Source: Deltaproteobacteria bacterium (GTDB lineage Bacteria > Desulfobacterota > Deferrimicrobia > Deferrimicrobiales > Deferrimicrobiaceae). From it: 10,130 nt of DNA. Below are positions 5,679 to 10,130 of this stretch, one piece after another. The position numbers were made by a program, and so were the translations under genes. Under the pieces are notes generated by a model, which saw only the letters and a list, made by a program, of their open reading frames with translations, made no database searches and had not been told where the DNA came from. The DNA lies in the NCBI GenBank assembly GCA_025357175.1, contig JANXPS010000099.1, positions 1-10,130 on the forward strand, read 5' to 3'. Numbering within the stretch: position 1 is the stretch's first letter; the number at the start of each line of letters is the position of its first letter.

Positions 5679-6707
5679 ATGGCGCGGGTCGAGGTGCGGG
5701 GGCTCTCGAAGCGGTTCGGCGGGTTCCAGGCACTGGACGAGGTCGGGCTGACCGCGCGCGAGGGAGAGTTCCTCGTGCTGCTCGGGCCATCCGGTTGCGG
5801 CAAGACGACGCTCCTGCGGTTGATCGCCGGGATCGAGGAACCGTCCCGGGGCGAGGTGCTGATCGACGGCCGGGTCGTAAACGACGTGCCCCCCCGCCTT
5901 CGAAACGTCGCGATGGTGTTCCAGAGTTACGCGCTCTATCCGCACATGACCGTCCGGGAGAACATCGGCTTTCCGCTGAAGATGCATCACATCCCGAAGG
6001 CCGCGGCGGCCGGGAAGGTCGAAGAAGCGGCCGGGATGTTCGGGATCGGCGGTCTGCTCGACCGGAGGCCCAGGGAATTGTCGGGAGGCGAGCGGCAGCG
6101 CGTGGCGCTCGCCCGCGCCGTGGTGAGGAACCCGAGCGTGTTCCTCCTCGACGAACCGCTCTCCAACCTCGATGCCAAGTTGCGCGTATCCGCACGGGAG
6201 GAGTTGCGCCGGTTCCAACGAAGGATCGGCGTCACCACGATCTACGTGACGCACGACCAGGTCGAGGCCATGGGACTGGGCGACCGGATCGTCGTGATGA
6301 ACCGGGGCAGCATCCGCCAGGTCGGCGAACCGCGGGAAATCTACGAGCGCCCCGCCGACACCTTCGTGGCGGGATTCATCGGCTCGCCTCCCATGAATCT
6401 GGTCGAACAGGGAGACCGCCTGGTCGGCTTCCGGCCTGAACGTTTCCTGCCGGCCGCCCTGACGCCCAAAGCCGACGCCGTCGCCTGGTCCTTCGACGTG
6501 ACCTGGGTCGAGGATCTCGGCGCGGAGCGGCTGGTTTACGGGACGCTGGGCGGGAAGGCATCCGAGGGCCGCGTGGTTTCCAGGATTCCCGCAAGCGTTC
6601 CCATCGCAATCGAGGCGGGACGGGCCTACCCGTTTTCGGTAGACCGGGTGGACCTGAGGTGGTTCGACCGGGCTACGGGCCTCCGGACGGAAGGGGGCGC
6701 GCCGTGA
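5679..6707 (+). CDS. ABC transporter ATPase, MalK/UgpC type
   Basis: This 342-residue protein hydrolyses ATP to drive the importer, acting as a dimer on the cytoplasmic face. All nucleotide-binding motifs are intact: Walker A GPSGCGKT (36-43), Q-loop Q82 in MVFQSYALYP, signature LSGGERQ (134-140), Walker B VFLLDEP (154-160), D-loop SNLD (162-165) and switch H192 (YVTHDQ). GDRIVVMNRGSIRQVG and FIGSPPMNL are characteristic of the MalK/UgpC subfamily (carbohydrate uptake CUT1). The C-terminal TOBE-type regulatory domain (from about 240, with GFRPERF at 250-256) is somewhat short compared with the roughly 370 residues of E. coli MalK. The start is supported by AGGAGG (5666-5671) 7 bases upstream. 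The gene begins 21 bases after the binding protein and its stop overlaps the GTG of the first permease by 4 bases. Sugars or polyols are the likely substrates by family. Confidence 0.95.
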   Translation: MARVEVRGLSKRFGGFQALDEVGLTAREGEFLVLLGPSGCGKTTLLRLIAGIEEPSRGEVLIDGRVVNDVPPRLRNVAMVFQSYALYPHMTVRENIGFPLKMHHIPKAAAAGKVEEAAGMFGIGGLLDRRPRELSGGERQRVALARAVVRNPSVFLLDEPLSNLDAKLRVSAREELRRFQRRIGVTTIYVTHDQVEAMGLGDRIVVMNRGSIRQVGEPREIYERPADTFVAGFIGSPPMNLVEQGDRLVGFRPERFLPAALTPKADAVAWSFDVTWVEDLGAERLVYGTLGGKASEGRVVSRIPASVPIAIEAGRAYPFSVDRVDLRWFDRATGLRTEGGAP

Positions 6708-7633
6708 CCGGACAGGATGACGGTGGAGGCATCCGCGACCGGGCGGGGACGCTGGCCGTGCTCATGATCGCCCCGGCGATCGCGTACATCGTCGCGATGA
6801 TCGGCGTGCCGCTGCTCCTCGCGATCAATTACAGCCTGAGCGACGCGACGACGGGCGACCCCGTCCACCACTACGCCGGGTTGGTCAATTACCGGTCGGC
6901 GCTTGCGGACCCGGTCTTCCGTCTCGCCCTGAAGAACACCTTCGTCTTCGCCCTGGTTTCGCAATCGATCGTGATCGTCCTGTCGCGGGTGCTCGCGTCG
7001 GCGCTGTCGATGCCATTTCGCGGAAAGTGGGCGGTCCGTTTCCTGATCATGCTGCCGTGGACCGCGCCGATCGCCCTCGGCGCGATCGGGTGGCTCTGGA
7101 TGTACGACTCGATCTACAGCCCCTTCGACTGGCTCTACCGCCGGGCGGGGCTTCTCGGAAAGCCGGGGGATCCGTTCGGCCCGATGACGAACATCTACTG
7201 GCTCGGGCGGCCGACGCTGGCGATGGCGTCGGTCGTGATCGTCCACGTCTGGCGGCTCCTTCCGCTGGCGACCGTGATCCAGCTCGCGGGGCTGTCCGCG
7301 ATTCCGGGCGAGATCCTCGAGGCGGCGGAGATCGACGGCGCGCGCGGCTGGCGGAAGGCGGCCTGGATCACGATCCCGCTGACGCTGCCGATCATCGGAA
7401 TCGCCTTCCTGTTTGGCATCATCTTCACGTTCACCGACATGACGATCGTCTACATTCTCACTCGCGGCGGCCCAGTCAACGCCACGCAGGTGCTCGCGAC
7501 ATGGACCTTCTTCAAAGGGATCGAAGGCGGCGACCTGGCCCAGGGCGCGGCCATCTCGCTGTTCATGGTCCCGGTGCTCGCGGGGATCGCGGCGCTGTTG
7601 CTCCGGATGGCGCGGCGCGCGGAGGTGACTTGA
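6704..7633 (+). CDS. ABC transporter permease, MalF/UgpA type
   Basis: This 309-residue integral membrane protein is one half of the transport channel. About six hydrophobic segments are visible (roughly 17-43, 75-103, 111-137, 168-198, 220-245 and 282-303). The EAA loop that docks on the ATPase is clear: EILEAAEIDGARGWRKA followed by ITIPLTLP (203-229). WMYDSIYSPFDWLYRRAG and ILTRGGPVNAT are typical of the UgpA/MalF branch. The start is GTG 6704, overlapping the ATPase stop as GTGA, with a purine-rich AAGGGGG (6691-6697) upstream. This implies coupled translation and matched amounts of the subunits. The longer in-frame extension upstream of 6704 would read into the ATPase gene and is not preferred. 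The gene ends 2 bases before the ATG of its partner permease. Confidence 0.93.
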   Translation: MTGQDDGGGIRDRAGTLAVLMIAPAIAYIVAMIGVPLLLAINYSLSDATTGDPVHHYAGLVNYRSALADPVFRLALKNTFVFALVSQSIVIVLSRVLASALSMPFRGKWAVRFLIMLPWTAPIALGAIGWLWMYDSIYSPFDWLYRRAGLLGKPGDPFGPMTNIYWLGRPTLAMASVVIVHVWRLLPLATVIQLAGLSAIPGEILEAAEIDGARGWRKAAWITIPLTLPIIGIAFLFGIIFTFTDMTIVYILTRGGPVNATQVLATWTFFKGIEGGDLAQGAAISLFMVPVLAGIAALLLRMARRAEVT

Positions 7634-7635
7634 CC

Positions 7636-8478
7636 ATGGCCGGAATCCGGAAAACGGCGCGGCGCGCCACCCTGTACGGCCGGCTGTCCGCGTTCGTCGT
7701 CTTCAGCGCGTTCCCCTTCTACTGGATGGTGATCGCGACGTTCAAGCGCGACCACGACCTCTACGCGCCGGCGAACAACCCGTTCGTGTTCAACGAGCCG
7801 CCGACGCTGGACCACCTGCGCACGCTGTTGTTCGACACGCACTTCCTGACCTATCTCGGCAACACCTTCCGGGTCGGGCTGGCCGTTTCGGCGATCACGC
7901 TGCTTCTGGCCGTTCCGGCCGCCTACAGCCTGGCGCGATGGGCGAAGCGGTGGGGCGAGGCGCTGGGCATCGGGATCTTCCTCACCTATCTCGTGCCGTC
8001 GACGATCCTGTTCCTCCCGCTTTCCCGGTTCACGGCCGGCTGGGGCCTGCAAAATTCCCTATGGTCGCTCATCCTGGTCTACCCGACCTTCACGGTTCCG
8101 TTCTGCACGTGGCTCCTGATGGGCTTTTTCAAGGCGATCCCGCGCGACATCGAGGAGCAGGCGATGGTGGACGGCCTTTCCCGGCTGGGAGCGCTCGTGC
8201 GGGTCGTTCTGCCGCTGTCGATCTCGGGCCTTTTGACGGTGGTCGTGTTCTCTTTCACGCTGTCGATGCACGAGTTCATCTATGCGCTGACCTTCATCTC
8301 CGATTCGGCGGCGAAGACGGTGTCGATCGGGGTGCCGACCGAGCTGGTGCGCGGCGACGTGTTCCAGTGGGGGCCGCTGATGGCGGGCGCGCTGATCGCG
8401 AGCATCCCGGTCGCGGTCGTGTACACGTTCTTCCTCGACCGCTTCGTTTCCGGCTTCACGATGGGGGCGGTGAAGTGA
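7636..8478 (+). CDS. ABC transporter permease, MalG/UgpE type
   Basis: This 280-residue protein is the second half of the channel. It shows an N-terminal membrane segment (about 14-35) ending in YWMVIATFKRDHDLY, a periplasmic loop, and further segments at roughly 76-100, 110-135, 140-165, 196-220 and 245-268. The EAA-type loop reads DIEEQAMVDGLSRLGAL with VVLPLS (171-195). The C-terminus FVSGFTMGAVK is the usual MalG-type ending, which signals a full-length protein. The ribosome binding site GGAGG (7621-7625) lies within the end of the preceding gene, 10 bases before the ATG. The gene completes a binding protein, ATPase, permease, permease set. Placing the ATPase between the binding protein and permeases is less common than in the textbook mal operon but is seen in other carbohydrate importers. 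Confidence 0.93.
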   Translation: MAGIRKTARRATLYGRLSAFVVFSAFPFYWMVIATFKRDHDLYAPANNPFVFNEPPTLDHLRTLLFDTHFLTYLGNTFRVGLAVSAITLLLAVPAAYSLARWAKRWGEALGIGIFLTYLVPSTILFLPLSRFTAGWGLQNSLWSLILVYPTFTVPFCTWLLMGFFKAIPRDIEEQAMVDGLSRLGALVRVVLPLSISGLLTVVVFSFTLSMHEFIYALTFISDSAAKTVSIGVPTELVRGDVFQWGPLMAGALIASIPVAVVYTFFLDRFVSGFTMGAVK

Positions 8479-8504
8479 CCCGTTCCTGAAAAAAGGAGAT
8501 TGCG

Positions 8505-9491
8505 ATGAGCAAGGCGATCCGTTTTCACGAGTACGGCGGTCCGGAGGTGCTGCGATACGAGGAAGTCGATGTCGGTCCGCCCGGGCGCGGAGAGGCGCGA
8601 ATCCGGCATGCGGCGATCGGGATCAATTTCGTCGACAATTACCAGCGAAGCGGCCTCTACCCGGTGCCGCTGCCGGCCGTGGCGGGGAACGAGGGGGCGG
8701 GCGTGGTCGAATCCGTGGGCACGGGCGTGAAGCACGTCAAGGCGGGGGATCGCGTGGCGTACGGCGGAGGCCCCCCCGGCGCGTACAGCGAACTCCGCAA
8801 CATCCCCGCGGACCGGCTCTGCATCCTGCCCGGCGAGCTTTCGTTCGAGCAGGGCGCGGCGATGATGCTCAAGGGGCTTACCGTGCAGTACCTGGTCCGG
8901 AGGACGTTCAGGGTCCAGGCCGGAGACGCGGTGCTGTTTCATGCGGCGGCCGGCGGGGTCGGGACGATCGCCTGCCAGTGGCTGAAGGAAATCGGCGCCA
9001 CGGTGATCGGCACCGCCGGCTCCCCGGAAAAGTGCGGTGAGGCGATCCGCAACGGTGCAGCCCACTGCATCGACTACCGGGCCGAGGACGTCGTCGCGCG
9101 TGTCATGGAAATCACGAACGGGGAAGGCGTTGCGGTCGTCTACGACTCGGTGGGCAAGGATACGTTCGACGCGTCGCTTGAATGCCTCCGTCCGTTCGGG
9201 ATGCTGGTAAGCTTCGGCAACGCGTCCGGCCCCGTGCCGCCGTTCGACCTTGGGCTGCTGGCCCGGCACGGTTCGCTGTTTGTCACGCGCCCGAGTCTCA
9301 ACAGCTATGCGGCAAAAAGGAGCGACCTGGAATCGATGGCCGCGGAGCTGTTCGGAATCGTCCGGTCGGGTGCCGTCAAGATCGAGATCGGGCGGCGATA
9401 CCCTCTCGCCGATGCCGCGCAGGCCCAGCGCGACCTCGAGGGCCGCAGGACGAAAGGCTCGTCGATTCTGATCCCTGGAATTTCGGTATAG
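8505..9491 (+). CDS. qor: NADPH:quinone oxidoreductase, zinc-independent
   Basis: This 328-residue medium-chain dehydrogenase/reductase family enzyme reduces quinones with NADPH in the cytoplasm. It aligns from memory with E. coli QorA along its whole length: FHEYGGPEVL at the start, AIGINFVDNYQRSGLYP (37-53), GTGVKHVKAGDRVAY, the cofactor loop FHAAAGGVGTIACQW (145-159), VVYDSVGKDT (211-220), VSFGNASG and VTRPSL, then GSSILIP near the end. No structural or catalytic zinc cysteine cluster is visible, as expected for this branch. The start is supported by AAAAGGAG (8491-8498), 6 bases before the ATG. It lies 26 bases after the permease gene with no obvious terminator between, so it may be on the importer transcript, though no functional link to transport is evident. 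The PP2C gene starts 10 bases after its stop. Confidence 0.94.
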   Translation: MSKAIRFHEYGGPEVLRYEEVDVGPPGRGEARIRHAAIGINFVDNYQRSGLYPVPLPAVAGNEGAGVVESVGTGVKHVKAGDRVAYGGGPPGAYSELRNIPADRLCILPGELSFEQGAAMMLKGLTVQYLVRRTFRVQAGDAVLFHAAAGGVGTIACQWLKEIGATVIGTAGSPEKCGEAIRNGAAHCIDYRAEDVVARVMEITNGEGVAVVYDSVGKDTFDASLECLRPFGMLVSFGNASGPVPPFDLGLLARHGSLFVTRPSLNSYAAKRSDLESMAAELFGIVRSGAVKIEIGRRYPLADAAQAQRDLEGRRTKGSSILIPGISV

Positions 9492-9501
9492 TTGGAGCAC
9501 T

Positions 9502-10130
9502 ATGCCCAGGATCGCTTCATACGGGATGACGGACGTCGGTCTGCGTCGCATGAACAACGAGGACGTGCTCGTCATCTTGCCGGACTCGCCCGTTTTCGCC
9601 GTGGCCGACGGCATGGGAGGCGCCGCCTCGGGCGAAGTCGCCAGCGGCCTGTTCGCCGACGCCGTCCTCGACGAGGCGGCCGAAGGCATTCCGGCGGCGG
9701 TCGACCTGACCGTGGACACGGTCCGCAACATCTTCCTGCGCGCAAACCACGCCATCCTGACCCTGTCCCGCGAAAAACCCGAACACGCGGGCATGGGCTG
9801 CACGGCGGAAGTGCTGGCGTTCGCAGAGGGTCTCTTCGTGCTGGGGCACGTGGGCGACAGCCGGAGCTACCTGTTCCGCGACGGGCAACTGAGCAGGCTC
9901 ACGAGAGACCACTCTCTCGTGCAGGATCACATCGACCGAATGCTCATCACCGAGGAGGAAGCGCGCACCCACCCCATGCGCAATGTCATCGTCCGTGCGG
10001 TGGGAATCGGGGAACCGCTAGCGGTTGACATCCTGCGGGGGGATGCGTTTCCGGGCGACCTGTTCCTGCTCTGCTCGGACGGGCTGACCGACATGGCCGA
10101 AGAAGGCGCGATCGCGGAACGGCTGGCGGC
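9502..10130 (+). CDS. PP2C-family serine/threonine protein phosphatase (3' end beyond window)
   Basis: The first 209 codons of a metal-dependent (PPM/PP2C) phosphatase are present, and the frame is still open at the window edge. Conserved motifs appear in order: RRMNNED (15-21), VADGMGG (34-40, metal ligand D36), MGCTAEV (98-104), GHVGDSRSYLFRDG (115-128, D119), LTRDHS (133-138), NVIVRAVG (161-168) and LLCSDGLTDM (189-198, metal ligand D193). This is the PrpC/Stp-type arrangement that removes phosphate from Ser/Thr targets of Hanks-type kinases. There is no signal peptide or membrane segment in the visible part. GGAG (9494-9497) lies only 4 bases before ATG 9502. A kinase or FHA partner is often adjacent but would lie outside this window. 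About 30-50 residues are probably missing if it is a single-domain protein. Confidence 0.95.
   Translation, partial: MPRIASYGMTDVGLRRMNNEDVLVILPDSPVFAVADGMGGAASGEVASGLFADAVLDEAAEGIPAAVDLTVDTVRNIFLRANHAILTLSREKPEHAGMGCTAEVLAFAEGLFVLGHVGDSRSYLFRDGQLSRLTRDHSLVQDHIDRMLITEEEARTHPMRNVIVRAVGIGEPLAVDILRGDAFPGDLFLLCSDGLTDMAEEGAIAERLA

Noticed and set aside
4725..6254. A 509-residue minus-strand open frame across the binding protein and ATPase genes
   Set aside because: It is antisense to two clearly homologous genes, is rich in Arg, Pro and His, and shows no family motif. Long antisense frames are expected in GC-rich coding DNA.
7027..7635. Upstream in-frame extension of the second permease, overlapping the first permease
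   Set aside because: It would add about 200 Arg/Asp-rich residues in a shadow frame. ATG 7636 with GGAGG gives a normal MalG-type length.
8280..9803. A 507-residue minus-strand open frame across permease, qor and phosphatase genes
   Set aside because: It spans three well-supported plus-strand genes and their junctions. Its composition is that of a shadow frame and no domain is recognisable.

Overview
The window is GC-rich chromosomal DNA (roughly two thirds G+C by eye) with tight operons, clear Shine-Dalgarno sites and several 4-base gene overlaps. A CXXCH-type diheme cytochrome, an ATC-hydrolase-like protein and small uncharacterised proteins that remind me of Geobacter-type genomes suggest an anaerobic Desulfobacterota (former Deltaproteobacteria) or a neighbouring lineage. 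That placement is inference. I see no RNA gene, insertion sequence, CRISPR array or prophage.

Layout. (1) Bases 1-580, minus strand: the start of one uncharacterised small protein (cut by the window edge) and a 66-residue uncharacterised protein. (2) Bases 712-2428, plus strand: a compact three-gene operon encoding an L-2-amino-thiazoline-4-carboxylate-hydrolase-family protein, a membrane-anchored diheme cytochrome c and endonuclease IV (nfo), joined by ATGA and GTGA overlaps. (3) Bases 2543-3718: two convergent genes, an exported protein rich in aromatic residues and glycine (plus) and a DUF1499 membrane-anchored protein (minus), whose 3' ends overlap by 168 bases in codon register. (4) Bases 3742-3785: three evenly spaced, alternating copies of CAGGAAA/TTTCCTG in the divergent gap, the last one running into the ribosome binding site of the next gene. 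(5) Bases 3800-8478, plus strand: a small exported protein of unknown function followed by a complete carbohydrate-type ABC importer (Tat-exported binding protein, MalK/UgpC-like ATPase, two MalF/MalG-type permeases). (6) Bases 8505-10130: a zinc-independent NADPH:quinone oxidoreductase (qor) and the first 209 codons of a PP2C-family phosphatase.

The importer genes form one functional unit: the binding protein captures a solute outside the membrane, the two permeases form the channel and the ATPase (probably two copies) drives it. The substrate cannot be read from the sequence. The genes from 3800 to the end all point the same way with gaps of 26 bases or less, so they could be one transcript. 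Most of the window is ordinary. The least explained parts are the alternating repeat in the 3800 leader, the convergent overlap, the hydrolase-cytochrome pairing and the small exported protein in front of the binding protein.
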